Assembly (NCBI RefSeq): GCF_004799405.1
Contig: NZ_SSMW01000135.1
Span: 31,001-95,000, forward strand
Direction: 5' to 3'
Length of the DNA: 64,000 nucleotides
DNA from: Bradyrhizobium sp.
GTDB lineage: Bacteria; Pseudomonadota; Alphaproteobacteria; Rhizobiales; Xanthobacteraceae
Positions 35,079-44,449 of the stretch are shown here, piece by piece. Both the position numbers and the translations under genes were made by a program. Below the pieces are notes generated by a model, which made no database searches, had not been told where the DNA came from, and was given only the letters and a program-made list of their open reading frames with translations. Each line of letters opens with the position of its first letter. Positions within the stretch are counted from its first letter, which is position 1.

Positions 35079-35753
35079 TTACGGCGCAATCGCCGCCGCG
35101 ATCAGCTTCATGGCGTCGTCGCTGTCCCATTCCGCCGGCCCGGCAATCGTGGCGATCTCGCAGCCCTGACCGTCGACCAGCACCGAGGTCGGCATCCCCA
35201 GCGCTCGGCCTATGCTTTTAAGATCCTGGAAAACCTTGGCTTTTGGATCGCTGAAATAGCCAAGCCCGGTCAGCTTGGCGTCTTTCAGGAAGTTCTTCGG
35301 CTTTTCCGGGTCGCGGGTGTCGATGTTGACGGCGACCACCTGGAAATTCGCGCCGCCCAGCCGGTTTTGCAGGGCGTCAAGCGCCGGCATCTCCTTGCGG
35401 CAGGGCACGCACCAGGTCGCCCACAGGTTCACCAGCACGGTGCGGCCATGCCAGTCCGAGAGTTTTCTGGGCTTGCCGTCGGCATCCTCGAAGGCGAGGT
35501 CCGGCAGCCTCAGGGGAGTTGTGGCCATGGTTAACGCTGCGACTTCGCCATGGGCCAAGGGCGCGATCCTGCCGGAAAGCGCCACCGCCGGGCGGCAGGC
35601 GGGATCGCCGGCGGTGTTGCGCTTGAGCGCGCCAAAGCCGTATATCCCGGCAAACCCGATCACAGCCCCGATCAACACCGCCGCGATCGCGTAAGGAATC
35701 CGGCGTGTGGCGGTGGGGCGGGGCGGGGATTGTTCAGGCATATCGTTTGTCAT
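35079..35753 (-). CDS. tlpA: TlpA-type membrane-anchored thiol:disulfide reductase
   Basis: 224 aa. A single N-terminal anchor (about residues 20-40, IPYAIAAVLIGAVIGFAGIYGF) is followed by a periplasmic thioredoxin domain with WATWCVPCRKEMP and the cis-Pro motif GMPTSVLVD. Two extra residues typical of Bradyrhizobium TlpA are the cysteines in DPACRPA and GQGCEIA. TlpA keeps the copper chaperone and CoxB cysteines reduced during cytochrome aa3 assembly (known from B. japonicum). Divergent from argH. Confidence 0.9.
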   Translation of the reverse strand: MTNDMPEQSPPRPTATRRIPYAIAAVLIGAVIGFAGIYGFGALKRNTAGDPACRPAVALSGRIAPLAHGEVAALTMATTPLRLPDLAFEDADGKPRKLSDWHGRTVLVNLWATWCVPCRKEMPALDALQNRLGGANFQVVAVNIDTRDPEKPKNFLKDAKLTGLGYFSDPKAKVFQDLKSIGRALGMPTSVLVDGQGCEIATIAGPAEWDSDDAMKLIAAAIAP

Positions 35754-35856
35754 CCTGTATCAGATACGGCTATGCAGGGTTTTGGTCGCGCAGGTTGCGC
35801 CCCGGAACGATGCGTTTGGGCGTGACCATCGGCAGCAGATTCATGAGTAACAGGTC

Positions 35857-37254
35857 ATGAGCAACAAGATGTGGGGCGGCCGGTTCACCGAGCGCCCCGA
35901 CGCCATTATGGAGGAAATCAACGTCTCCATCGACGTCGATCGGCACCTGTATGCCCAGGACATTGCCGCGTCCAAGGCCCATGCCGCGATGCTGTCCGCG
36001 CAAGGCATTATCACCGCGAACGATGCGAAAAATATCGCCAGGGGTCTAGACACGATTTTGTCAGAGATCGGCAACGGATCGTTCGATTTCAAGCGCGCGC
36101 TCGAGGACATTCACATGAATGTCGAGAGCAGGCTCGGCGAGTTGATCGGCCCCGCGGCGGGAAGGCTGCACACCGCGCGTTCGCGCAACGATCAGGTGGC
36201 GACCGATTTCCGGCTCTACGTCCGGGACACCATCGACGAGACCGATGCGGCGCTGGCCGCGTTCCAGCAGGCGCTGGTGGCGCGGGCGATCGAACATGCC
36301 GGCACCGTGATGCCGGGCTTTACCCATTTGCAGACCGCGCAGCCGGTGACGTTCGGGCATCATCTGCTCGCCTATGTCGAGATGACGGCGCGCGACCGCG
36401 GCCGCTTTGCCGATGCGCGCAACCGCCTCAATGAATCGCCGCTGGGGGCTGCCGCGCTGGCCGGCACCTCGTTCCCGATCGATCGCGCCGCCACCGCGAA
36501 GGCGCTCGGCTTCGACCGGCCGATGGCCAATTCGCTCGACGCGGTTTCGGATCGCGACTTCGTGCTGGAGACCTTGTCGGCGGCGGCGATCGCATCCGTG
36601 CACCTGTCGCGCTTCGCCGAGGAAATCGTGATCTGGACCTCGCCGCTGGTGGGGCTGGTGCGGCTGAGCGACAAGTACACCACCGGCTCCTCGATCATGC
36701 CGCAGAAACGCAATCCGGATGCCGCCGAACTGGTCCGCGCCAAGACCGGCCGGGTGATCGGCGCGCTGACCGCACTGCTGATCGTGATGAAGGGCCTGCC
36801 GCTGGCCTATCAAAAGGACATGCAGGAGGACAAGCAGGGCGCGATGGAGGCCTTTGGCGCGCTTTCGCTGGCGATCCGGGCGATGACGGCAATGGTCGCC
36901 GACATGGTGCCGGACCAGGCGCGGATGAAGGCCGCCGCGGGTGAGGGCTATGCCACCGCCACCGACCTTGCCGATTGGCTGGTGCGGACGCTGAAGATGC
37001 CATTCCGCGACGCCCATCATGTCACCGGGCGCATTGTCGCCAGGGCGTCGAAACGGGGCGTGCCGTTACACCAACTGGCGCTTGAGGAAATGCAGGCGAT
37101 CGAGCCGAAAATCACCAGGGACGCCCTGAGCGTTCTCTCGGTCGAAGCCTCGGTGAAAAGCCGGACGAGCTATGGCGGCACGGCTCCGAAAAACGTGCTG
37201 GCGCAGGCCAAAGCCTGGCTCAAGCGACTGGAAAAAGAGCGGAAATTAGGCTGA
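35857..37254 (+). CDS. argH: Argininosuccinate lyase
   Basis: 465 aa, last enzyme of arginine synthesis, cleaving argininosuccinate to arginine and fumarate. Signatures: MWGGRFTERPD start, HTARSRNDQVATDFRLY, TVMPGFTHLQTAQPVTFGHH with the catalytic His, and the fumarase/aspartase loop GSSIMPQKRNPD. Length is normal. Upstream of the lipoprotein and lysA genes on the same strand. Confidence 0.97.
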   Translation: MSNKMWGGRFTERPDAIMEEINVSIDVDRHLYAQDIAASKAHAAMLSAQGIITANDAKNIARGLDTILSEIGNGSFDFKRALEDIHMNVESRLGELIGPAAGRLHTARSRNDQVATDFRLYVRDTIDETDAALAAFQQALVARAIEHAGTVMPGFTHLQTAQPVTFGHHLLAYVEMTARDRGRFADARNRLNESPLGAAALAGTSFPIDRAATAKALGFDRPMANSLDAVSDRDFVLETLSAAAIASVHLSRFAEEIVIWTSPLVGLVRLSDKYTTGSSIMPQKRNPDAAELVRAKTGRVIGALTALLIVMKGLPLAYQKDMQEDKQGAMEAFGALSLAIRAMTAMVADMVPDQARMKAAAGEGYATATDLADWLVRTLKMPFRDAHHVTGRIVARASKRGVPLHQLALEEMQAIEPKITRDALSVLSVEASVKSRTSYGGTAPKNVLAQAKAWLKRLEKERKLG

Positions 37255-37345
37255 GCCGGCAAATTTCACTGGAAATTCAGCTCGCTGCAGGTCTCGCCAG
37301 AACCGGGCAATCTTTGTATGGTGCCGCCGCATCGGGGATTTTGTC

Positions 37346-37618
37346 GTGAATCGCAACTACCGTCCAACATCCAGCGGATGGGCCCTCATCCTGCTGAGCG
37401 CCGCCGTGCTGGCGCTTGGCGGCTGCGGGCGCAAAGGCGGCCTCGATTTGCCGCCGGCCGCCTCGCCGCAGGCGACCGCGGCGGCAGCGGCCGAATCCGG
37501 CGCCGAGGAGGCGCCGAAACCGGGCGCGCTTGCGCCGACTGCCGAAAGGGGTCAGGGGCCGAAAGCTGCCAAGGGCGCCAAGAAGCGCATCATTCTCGAC
37601 CCGCTGCTGGACGACTGA
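37346..37618 (+). CDS. LptM/YifL-like small lipoprotein
   Basis: 90 aa with GTG start. Signal peptide ends in the lipobox LALGGC (Cys27), followed by GRKGGLDLPP, the typical mature start of YifL/LptM proteins. In enterobacteria LptM helps LptD mature. The C-terminal part is Ala/Glu/Lys-rich. The location directly before lysA is the same as for yifL in Escherichia coli (between cyaY and dapF) and in many alphaproteobacteria, supporting the call. Confidence 0.88.
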   Translation: MNRNYRPTSSGWALILLSAAVLALGGCGRKGGLDLPPAASPQATAAAAAESGAEEAPKPGALAPTAERGQGPKAAKGAKKRIILDPLLDD

Positions 37619-37711
37619 GCCGGTGCGGTGGATTTGACATCCGCTACGGTTTTTCCGCGAGCTCTCATTGCGAATGTCAAATCCAGGGCCGCAGCAGAAT
37701 TAGTTTTGGCC

Positions 37712-37784
37712 GGTGTTCCCTTGGGTTCTAACATTCGCAAAAGTATTCGCTGCGAGGGGATGCGAATGTCAGAATTGGAACACC
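37712..37784 (+). repeat. Long inverted repeat covering the lysA ribosome site
   Basis: Left arm 37712-37738 (GGTGTTCC…ACATTCGC) and right arm 37762-37784 (GCGAATGT…GGAACACC) are inverted with an internal bulge; a 23-base loop lies between. The right arm contains the GGAA used as ribosome site for lysA (ATG 37789). A further ACATTCGC-type half, TTGCGAATGT, lies at 37669-37678. Confidence 0.7.
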
Positions 37785-37788
37785 AGCC

Positions 37789-39054
37789 ATGAACCACTTC
37801 GATTATCGCGACGGCGTGCTTTGCGCCGAGGCGGTGAATCTTTCCGATCTGGCGGATGCGGTCGGCACGCCGTTCTACTGCTATTCGACCGCGACCCTGG
37901 AGCGCCATTACCGGGTGTTCAGCGACGCCTTCGCCGGTGAGAAGGCGCTGGTGTGCTACGCCATGAAGGCCAACTCCAACCAGTCGGTGTTGCGCACGCT
38001 GGCCAGGCTTGGCGCCGGCGCGGACGTGGTTTCCGGCGGCGAGTTGAAGCGCGCGCTGGCGGCCGGCATCCCGCCGCAGAAGATTTTGTTCTCGGGGATC
38101 GGCAAGACCGAAACCGAACTGCGCGCCGCGCTGGCCGAAGACATTCTTTGCATCAACGTCGAATCCGAACCCGAACTGGAATTGCTGTCGCGGATCGCCA
38201 GCGAGATGGGGCGGGTGGCGCGGATCTCGGTTCGGGTCAATCCCGACGTCGATTCCGGCTCGCACGCGAAGATCTCGACCGGCAAGTCGGAGAACAAGTT
38301 CGGCGTGCCGCTGACCCGCGCCCGCGCGGTCTATGCCCGCGCCGCCAGGCTGCCGGGGATCAAGGTCACCGGCGTCGACATGCATATCGGCAGCCAGATC
38401 ATCGAGCTGGCTCCGATGGAAGCCGCGTTCCGGATGCTGGCCGAGTTCGTGCAGGTGCTGCGCGCCGATGGCCACACTATCGCGCATATCGATTTCGGCG
38501 GCGGGTTAGGCATCCCGTACTACATGGACCGCGCGGCGCCGCCGGAGCCGGCGGCCTACGCCGCGATGGTCAAGCGCGTCACCCACAATCTCGGCTGCAC
38601 GCTGATGTTCGAGCCGGGCCGCATGATCGTCGGCAATGCCGGCATTCTGGTCACCCGCGTGATTTATGTGAAGCATGGCGACGCCAGGAATTTCGTCATC
38701 ATCGACGCCGCGATGAACGACCTGATCCGCCCCACTCTGTACGAGGCGCATCACGACATCCTGCCGGTTCGCCAGGCCGCGCAAGGCGCGCATTCTATCG
38801 TCGCCGACGTGGTCGGGCCGGTCTGCGAAAGCGGCGACTATCTCGCGCTCGGGCGCACCATGCCCGAGCCCCGATCGGGCGATCTTTTGGCCGTGATGAC
38901 CGCCGGCGCCTACGGCGCGGTGCAGTCCGGCACCTACAACACCAGGGCGCTGATCCCGGAAGTGCTGGTCAAGGACGACCAGTACGCGGTGGTGCGGCCA
39001 CGGCTCGATGTCGATGCCGTGATCGCGATGGACAAGCTGGCGCCGTGGCTGTGA
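37789..39054 (+). CDS. lysA: Diaminopimelate decarboxylase
   Basis: 421 aa PLP enzyme converting meso-DAP to lysine. Lys in CYAMKANSNQSVL binds PLP; HIGSQI, GGGLGIPY (phosphate loop), EPGRMIVGNAG and CESGDYLALGR are family motifs. The start at ATG 37789 has only GGAA, buried in an inverted repeat (37712-37784), which may lower or regulate translation. Upstream gene is the LptM-like lipoprotein. Confidence 0.97.
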   Translation: MNHFDYRDGVLCAEAVNLSDLADAVGTPFYCYSTATLERHYRVFSDAFAGEKALVCYAMKANSNQSVLRTLARLGAGADVVSGGELKRALAAGIPPQKILFSGIGKTETELRAALAEDILCINVESEPELELLSRIASEMGRVARISVRVNPDVDSGSHAKISTGKSENKFGVPLTRARAVYARAARLPGIKVTGVDMHIGSQIIELAPMEAAFRMLAEFVQVLRADGHTIAHIDFGGGLGIPYYMDRAAPPEPAAYAAMVKRVTHNLGCTLMFEPGRMIVGNAGILVTRVIYVKHGDARNFVIIDAAMNDLIRPTLYEAHHDILPVRQAAQGAHSIVADVVGPVCESGDYLALGRTMPEPRSGDLLAVMTAGAYGAVQSGTYNTRALIPEVLVKDDQYAVVRPRLDVDAVIAMDKLAPWL

Positions 39055-39064
39055 GTGTATTCTT

Positions 39065-39445
39065 TCAGCCCTTGTCGATCTCGGCGAACACTTCGCGCGC
39101 GATGCGAAAGCTGTCGACGCCGGCGGGTACGCCGGCATAGATCGCCACCTGCATGAAGATCTCGCGGATCTCGTCCTTGGTCACGCCGTTGACCAGCGCG
39201 CCCTTGATATGCACCCGCAATTCGTGCGGCCGGTTGAGGATCGAGATCATCGCCAGGTTGAGCATGCTGCGGGTCTTGCGCGGCAGTTCCTCGCGGCCCC
39301 ACACCGCGCCCCAGCAGTATTCGGTGACCAGTTCCTGAAACGGCTTGTTGAAACCGTCGGCGTTCTTCAGCGCGTTGGCGACATAGACCTCGCCCAGCAC
39401 TGCCTTGCGAATTTCCAGTCCTTTGTCGTGCGTTTTCTTGTCCAT
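39065..39445 (-). CDS. Carboxymuconolactone decarboxylase family protein
   Basis: 126 aa from ATG 39445 (GGAG upstream). The CMD fold core shows EYCWGAVWGREELPRKTRSM and LRVHIKGALVNGVTKDEI with GVPAGVDSF. It matches PcaC-type 4-carboxymuconolactone decarboxylase in length and motifs and lacks the CxxC of AhpD, so it is a decarboxylase-type member. No other pca genes are near. Converges on lysA. Confidence 0.85.
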   Translation of the reverse strand: MDKKTHDKGLEIRKAVLGEVYVANALKNADGFNKPFQELVTEYCWGAVWGREELPRKTRSMLNLAMISILNRPHELRVHIKGALVNGVTKDEIREIFMQVAIYAGVPAGVDSFRIAREVFAEIDKG

Positions 39446-39613
39446 GATGTTTGCTCCGTGGCGATGGCGTCGGACGTTACGGGGTCGCAGCCCGGCAGTC
39501 ACGCCTTCGTGTTATGCGGATTCCCGGGTGTGGGTTGCCGCTTCCGGGCGGGTGCCTCATTGCCGCCTTTGTGCTAGGGTGCTGCTTCGGCTGCTTCGTT
39601 TTTGGAGGGTTTG

Positions 39614-42151
39614 TTGAGCGGCGCCACCCCCGATCCGTCAGAGCCCGCGCGCGACCCCGATGCGGTTGCCAGGCTGCGGCTGGCCGAGGCCCTGCAGCGG
39701 GCACGCTATGCGATCGCGTGGGAGCGAGGCTGGCCGCATCTGGCGCGGCTGTTGACCGTCATCGGCCTGTTTCTGGTGGTGTCCTGGGCCGGATTGTGGC
39801 TGGCGCTGCCGTTTGTCGCGCGCGCCATCGGGCTCGGCCTGTTCGTGCTGCTGGCGCTGGGCGCGCTGTTTCCGCTGGTACGATTCCGCTGGCCGAGCCG
39901 CGAAGAGGGCCTGAGCCGGCTCGACCGCGGCACCGGCATCCGCCATCGTCCGGCCACCGCGCTTACCGATACGGTCGCGACCCAGGATCCGGTCGCGCTG
40001 GCGCTGTGGCAGGCGCAGCGCGCGCGCACCTTGGCGTCGATCAAGCGCATCCGCGCCGGGCTGCCTTCGCCGCGGCTTGCGATCCACGATCCCTGGGCGT
40101 TGCGCACCCTGGTCGCGGTGATGTTGGTCGCGGCCTATGTAGCGGCGGGCGACGAGCGCGCCATGCGGGTAGCCGCGGCGTTCGACTGGAACGGCGTGCT
40201 GTCGCCGGCCAATATCCGGGTCGATGCCTGGGTGACGCCGCCGGTCTATACCGGCAAGCCTCCGATCATTCTGTCCGCGGCCAACAAGGAAGCCGCGGTC
40301 CCCTTCGCAGGCCCGTTGCCGGTCCCGGCCGGCAGCACGTTGATCGTGCGCTCGAGCGGCGGCTCGCTCGAGGTGATCGCCGGCGGCGGCGTGAGCGAAG
40401 TAGCGCCGGCCGAGCAGGCGCCCAAGGGCACCAACGAACGACATTTCACCATTGCCGGCGACGGCACCGCGCATGTCCGCGCGCCCTCCGGCCAGCCGCT
40501 CTGGAAATTCAGCGCCACGCCGGACCGCGCCCCCACCATTGCGCTTGCCAAAGACCCGGAACGCCAGGCCCGCGGTTCGCTGCAGCTGTCCTACAAGATC
40601 GAGGATGATTACGGCGTCACCGAAGCGCAGGCGCATTTTGCGGTCCGCCCCAACGACGCTGCGAAAGGCGATGCCTCGAAAATTGACGCGCCGAAGGGTG
40701 CCGCGGAAGCGCGGCCGCTGTTCGCCGCGCCGCAATTTGCGCTGGGATTGCCGAATGCGCGCACCCGCAACGGGGTCGGTCAGACCGTCAAGGATCTCAG
40801 CGAGGACCCGTACGCCGGCGCCGATGTCAGCTTGACCCTGACCGCGAAGGATGAGGCCGGCAACGAGGGGCGCAGCGAGCCGTTCGAGATGCGGCTTCCC
40901 GAGCGTCTGTTCACCAAGCCGCTGCCGCGGGCGCTGATCGAGCAGCGCCGCATCCTGGCGCTCGACGCCAACCAGAGTTCGCAGGTCCATGTGGCGCTGG
41001 ATGCGCTGATGATCGCGCCGGAACTGTTCACCGAGGCCGGCCAGTATCTCGGTCTGTACAGCGTCGCCCGGCAACTCGAAGCCGCCACCAGCGACGACGC
41101 GTTGCGCGAGGTGGTCGCCAGCCTGTGGGCGCTCGCCGTCACCATCGAGGACGGCAACATCACCGACGTGGACAAGGCGTTGCGCGCGGCGCAGGAGGCG
41201 CTTAAGCAGGCGCTGGAGCGCGGCGCCAGCGACGAAGAAATCAAGAAGCTCACCGAGAACCTGCGCGCCGCGCTGGACAATTTCATCCGCCAGCTCGCCG
41301 AACAGATGCGCAACAATCCGCAGCAACTGGCGCGGCCGCTCGATCCCAACACCAGGATGCTGAGCCAGCAGGACTTCAAGAACATGCTCGATCGCATGGA
41401 GCGGCTGTCGCGCTCCGGCGACAAGGACGGCGCAAAGCAACTGCTCGAGCAGTTGCAGGAGATGCTGGAAAACCTGCAGATGGCGCAGCCCGGCCAATCC
41501 GGCGACGCCGACATGGAGCAGGCGCTCAACGAGCTCGGCGACATGATCCGCAAGCAGCAGCAACTGCGCGACAAGACCTTCAAGCAGGGCCAGGATTCGC
41601 GGCGCGACCGCCTGCGCGGCAAGCAGGGCAATCAAGGCATGGGCGACCTGCAGCAGGATCAGCAGGGCCTGCGCGACCGGCTCAAGAAATTGCAGCAGGA
41701 GCTTGCCAAGCGCGGCATGGGGCAAAAGGGCGACGGGCAGGGCGACGATCAGGACGGCCTCGGCGAGGCCGACAGCGCCATGGGCGATGCCGACGGACGG
41801 CTCGGCGAGGGCAATGCCGACGGCGCGGTGGATTCGCAACAGCAGGCGCTGGAAGGGCTGCAAAAGGGCGCCCGGAGTCTTGCCGAGGCGATGCAGCAGG
41901 GCGACGGCGACGGACAGGGCGACGGCCCGGGCACCCGCGCCGGCCGGCAGCAGAGCGGCGGCAATCAGTCCGATCCGCTCGGGCGGCCGCTGCGCGGGCG
42001 CGAATACGGCGACGACCTGGTCAAGATCCCCGGCGAAATCGACGTCCAGCGGGTGCGCCGGATCCTGGAAGAACTCCGCCGCCGCCTCGCCGATCCGCAA
42101 CGCCCGCAGATCGAGCTCGATTACATCGAGCGGCTGCTGAAGGATTATTAG
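39614..42151 (+). CDS. TIGR02302 (DUF4175) family envelope protein
   Basis: About 845 aa with TTG start (GGAGGG at 39604-39609). Two helices near residues 45-85 and one near 155 anchor a large periplasmic domain. The C-terminal third is coiled-coil and strongly Gln/Gly/Asp/Met-rich (QQDQQGLRDRLKKLQQELAKRGMGQKGDGQGDDQ region), ending in a structured segment DDLVKIPGEIDVQRVRRILE. The family is alphaproteobacterial and of unknown function; one or a few proteins of this size exist per genome. No partner operon is evident. Confidence 0.88.
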   Translation: MSGATPDPSEPARDPDAVARLRLAEALQRARYAIAWERGWPHLARLLTVIGLFLVVSWAGLWLALPFVARAIGLGLFVLLALGALFPLVRFRWPSREEGLSRLDRGTGIRHRPATALTDTVATQDPVALALWQAQRARTLASIKRIRAGLPSPRLAIHDPWALRTLVAVMLVAAYVAAGDERAMRVAAAFDWNGVLSPANIRVDAWVTPPVYTGKPPIILSAANKEAAVPFAGPLPVPAGSTLIVRSSGGSLEVIAGGGVSEVAPAEQAPKGTNERHFTIAGDGTAHVRAPSGQPLWKFSATPDRAPTIALAKDPERQARGSLQLSYKIEDDYGVTEAQAHFAVRPNDAAKGDASKIDAPKGAAEARPLFAAPQFALGLPNARTRNGVGQTVKDLSEDPYAGADVSLTLTAKDEAGNEGRSEPFEMRLPERLFTKPLPRALIEQRRILALDANQSSQVHVALDALMIAPELFTEAGQYLGLYSVARQLEAATSDDALREVVASLWALAVTIEDGNITDVDKALRAAQEALKQALERGASDEEIKKLTENLRAALDNFIRQLAEQMRNNPQQLARPLDPNTRMLSQQDFKNMLDRMERLSRSGDKDGAKQLLEQLQEMLENLQMAQPGQSGDADMEQALNELGDMIRKQQQLRDKTFKQGQDSRRDRLRGKQGNQGMGDLQQDQQGLRDRLKKLQQELAKRGMGQKGDGQGDDQDGLGEADSAMGDADGRLGEGNADGAVDSQQQALEGLQKGARSLAEAMQQGDGDGQGDGPGTRAGRQQSGGNQSDPLGRPLRGREYGDDLVKIPGEIDVQRVRRILEELRRRLADPQRPQIELDYIERLLKDY

Positions 42152-42170
42152 AGTTCCAACGCATGCACGC

Positions 42171-42309
42171 TGTCATCACCCGCGAAGGCGGGTGATCCAG
42201 TATTCCAGAGGCGTCAGAAATTTAGCCGAGAAGCGGCAGCGTACTGGATGCCCCGCTGGAGCCTGTCATTGGGCTCGCCGAAGGCGAGACCCGGTGGCGG
42301 AGCATGACA
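42171..42309. repeat. Bradyrhizobium-type palindromic repeat
   Basis: ATCACCCGC/GCGGGTGAT hairpin (42175-42196), then CCAGTATTCCAG and GTACTGGATG arms, an internal GGCTCGCCGAAGGCGAG hairpin and an outer GTCAT…GCATGAC pair. It fills the gap between the TIGR02302 and cpdR genes. Confidence 0.75.
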
Positions 42310-42337
42310 AGCATGTGGTGTTGCCTGGATAGCTTTC

Positions 42338-42715
42338 TTAACCCCGCCTTCCCGATGCCAGCGCGTCGGCGACGGCGGTGCGGATATCGGCCACCGAAAA
42401 CGGTTTCGTCACGACGTCATGGGCGATGGCGTTGAGGCCCGAGGCGCGTTCGCGCTGATCGGCGAAACCCGTCATCAGCAGGATCGTCAGGTTGGGGAAA
42501 TCGCGGGCGGCGGCCAGCGCCAGCGCGATGCCGTCCATCACCGGCATCTGGATATCGGTGAGCAAAAGGTCGATTGCGCCGGCTTCGCGGTTAAGGATCT
42601 CCAGCGCTTCCGCGCCGTCTTCGGCGGTGACGGTGTCGTGACCGTCCATGGCGATGGCGCGCGCCACCAGCCTGCGCATCGAATCTTCGTCGTCGGCGAT
42701 CAGGACCCGCGGCAT
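42338..42715 (-). CDS. cpdR: CpdR-like single-domain response regulator
   Basis: 125 aa, receiver domain only. DD at 8-9, phospho-acceptor Asp54 (LLLTDIQMPVMDG), Thr81-type switch in ILLMTGFADQRERASGLN and Lys in VTKPF are intact; the last motif is the CpdR fingerprint. In Caulobacter CpdR, unphosphorylated, recruits substrates to ClpXP and controls cell-cycle proteolysis. The gene is monocistronic here, flanked by a repeat and the zinc-ribbon gene. Confidence 0.9.
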   Translation of the reverse strand: MPRVLIADDEDSMRRLVARAIAMDGHDTVTAEDGAEALEILNREAGAIDLLLTDIQMPVMDGIALALAAARDFPNLTILLMTGFADQRERASGLNAIAHDVVTKPFSVADIRTAVADALASGRRG

Positions 42716-42754
42716 GGAATCAGGGTCTTTCGCGCGCGGGACCGCGTCGTCATG

Positions 42755-43660
42755 TCACGCGTTACCGGCGGTGATATCCCGCCTGCTGAAGAAGCGCACG
42801 TCGATGTTGCGCGCCTCCGGCGGCGGCGACGCCAACCGCGACTTGAACCAGGCTTTCTCGCCCGGCTTGAGCACGGCCTGCTCCAGCACCGTATTCCAGG
42901 CGTAGATCTCGGCGCCCTGGGCGTCGCGAACCGAAAACCGCAGCCGCGGCAATTCGACGGCCTTGCGGGTTTCGCCGACGATCACGCCTTCGATCACCAG
43001 CACCGGTTTGCCTTCGACGGTTTCGGTGGTGACCTTGACGTCCTTGAACAGCAGCCCGCGCGAATTGACCTCGAGACCGGCCATTTTGTAGAAGGTCGCG
43101 GTCTGCGGCAGCAGCCGCACCACGTCGACGCGCCAGATCACCAGCGCCAGCACCAGCGCGCCCATCGCGGCGCAAACCGTGGTCAGGCTGACGACCGGTT
43201 TGCCGGCGGCGCCAAACCATCCCGGCTGCTTCAAAAGGTTTCGCAGCCACGACAGCCGAGGCCGGGGTGCGGCCTCGACGGCGTGCACATCGGCCCTCGC
43301 GGCCGACGGCCAGTCGGCCGCCGGCGCGCCCTCGCTGTCGGCCGAAGCCGGCCAGCCGGCTGAAATCGAGGGGCTGTCGACGACCGGGGTTTCATGGTCA
43401 TGGTCGTGGTGCTGGTCCTGGTCGTGGTTCTGGCCGTCATCCTGGCGCGCGAGGGCTTCCCAGCCCGCGGGGGCCGTATCCCCGGCCGGTTCGCCGGCTG
43501 CCGCCATGGCGGGTGCGGCGACGGCAAGCTCGGTTGCATCCTCCGGCCGGGCCAGCCAGACCTCCTTGCAGCGGGAGCAACGCACGGTGCGGCCCGCCGC
43601 GCCTAGGGTGGCCAATTCGATGGCGTAAGATGTTGTACAATGCGGGCAAATGATGTGCAT
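42755..43660 (-). CDS. Zinc-ribbon (MJ0042) membrane protein with C-terminal DUF3426-like domain
   Basis: 301 aa from ATG 43660 (GGAG upstream). CPHC…CSRC at residues 5-31 is the MJ0042 zinc ribbon (CPHCTTSYAIE, TVRCSRCKEVW). An acidic/His-rich linker (HDHDHE) leads to one helix near residue 170 and a periplasmic domain with VNSRGLLFKDVKVTTETVEGKP and a FKSRLASPP end. Family function unknown; location divergent from ftsEX is typical of the order (recalled). Confidence 0.85.
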   Translation of the reverse strand: MHIICPHCTTSYAIELATLGAAGRTVRCSRCKEVWLARPEDATELAVAAPAMAAAGEPAGDTAPAGWEALARQDDGQNHDQDQHHDHDHETPVVDSPSISAGWPASADSEGAPAADWPSAARADVHAVEAAPRPRLSWLRNLLKQPGWFGAAGKPVVSLTTVCAAMGALVLALVIWRVDVVRLLPQTATFYKMAGLEVNSRGLLFKDVKVTTETVEGKPVLVIEGVIVGETRKAVELPRLRFSVRDAQGAEIYAWNTVLEQAVLKPGEKAWFKSRLASPPPEARNIDVRFFSRRDITAGNA

Positions 43661-43789
43661 GGAGCGATTCTCCACAATGACGCTGCGCCGATGCTACAAG
43701 CCGACCGTTAACGAATCGGAAACCATAACCGACGCAAAACCGTTTGGTCCGGGTCGCAACCGCAGCGAACCCGGCGGGCGGAGCTGAGC

Positions 43790-44449
43790 TTGGTCCGGTT
43801 CGAAAACGTCGGATTGCGTTACGGGCTCGGCCCGGAAATTCTGCGCGACCTGAGTTTCCAGATCCCGGCCCATTCCTTCCAGTTCCTCACCGGCCCGTCC
43901 GGCGCCGGCAAGACCTCGCTGTTGCGGCTGTTGTTCCTGTCGCTGCGGCCGACCCGCGGCCTGGTCAACCTGTTCGGTAACGACGTGTCGCTGCTCGGCA
44001 AGGACCAGGTCGCCGACCTGCGCAAGCGGATCGGCATCGTGCTGCAGGACTTTCGCCTGCTCGATCACATGACGACCTACGAAAACGTGGCGCTGCCGTT
44101 CCGGGTGATCGGCCGCGAGGAATCGAGCTACCGCAAGGAGGTCATCGATCTGCTGAAATGGGTCGGGCTCGGCGAGCGGATGGATGCGCTGCCGCCGATC
44201 CTGTCCGGCGGCGAAAAGCAACGCGCGGCGATCGCGCGGGCGGTGATCTCGCGGCCGCACCTGTTGCTGGCGGACGAGCCCACCGGCAACGTCGATCCGA
44301 CCCTGGGACGGCGGCTGCTGCGGCTGTTCATCGAGTTGAACAAGTCCGGTACCGCGGTGATTATCGCGACCCACGACATCAACCTGATGGACCAGTACGA
44401 GGCGCGGCGGCTGGTGCTGCATCAAGGGCGGTTGCATATCTATGAGTAG
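43790..44449 (+). CDS. ftsE: Cell-division ATP-binding protein FtsE
   Basis: 219-aa ABC ATPase. TTG start at 43790 with GGAG six bases upstream. Walker A GPSGAGKT, Q-loop VLQDFRLLDH, LSGGEKQR and Walker B LLLADEPTGNVDP are intact. With FtsX it controls peptidoglycan hydrolases at the septum. Its end overlaps ftsX by 8 bp. Confidence 0.95.
   Translation: MVRFENVGLRYGLGPEILRDLSFQIPAHSFQFLTGPSGAGKTSLLRLLFLSLRPTRGLVNLFGNDVSLLGKDQVADLRKRIGIVLQDFRLLDHMTTYENVALPFRVIGREESSYRKEVIDLLKWVGLGERMDALPPILSGGEKQRAAIARAVISRPHLLLADEPTGNVDPTLGRRLLRLFIELNKSGTAVIIATHDINLMDQYEARRLVLHQGRLHIYE

Noticed and set aside
39638..42100. 820-codon minus-strand open frame opposite the TIGR02302 gene
   Set aside because: Stop-free antisense frames arise from GC-rich codon use; the plus-strand protein has a start site, domains and family match, the antisense product is Arg/Gly/Leu-rich without motifs.
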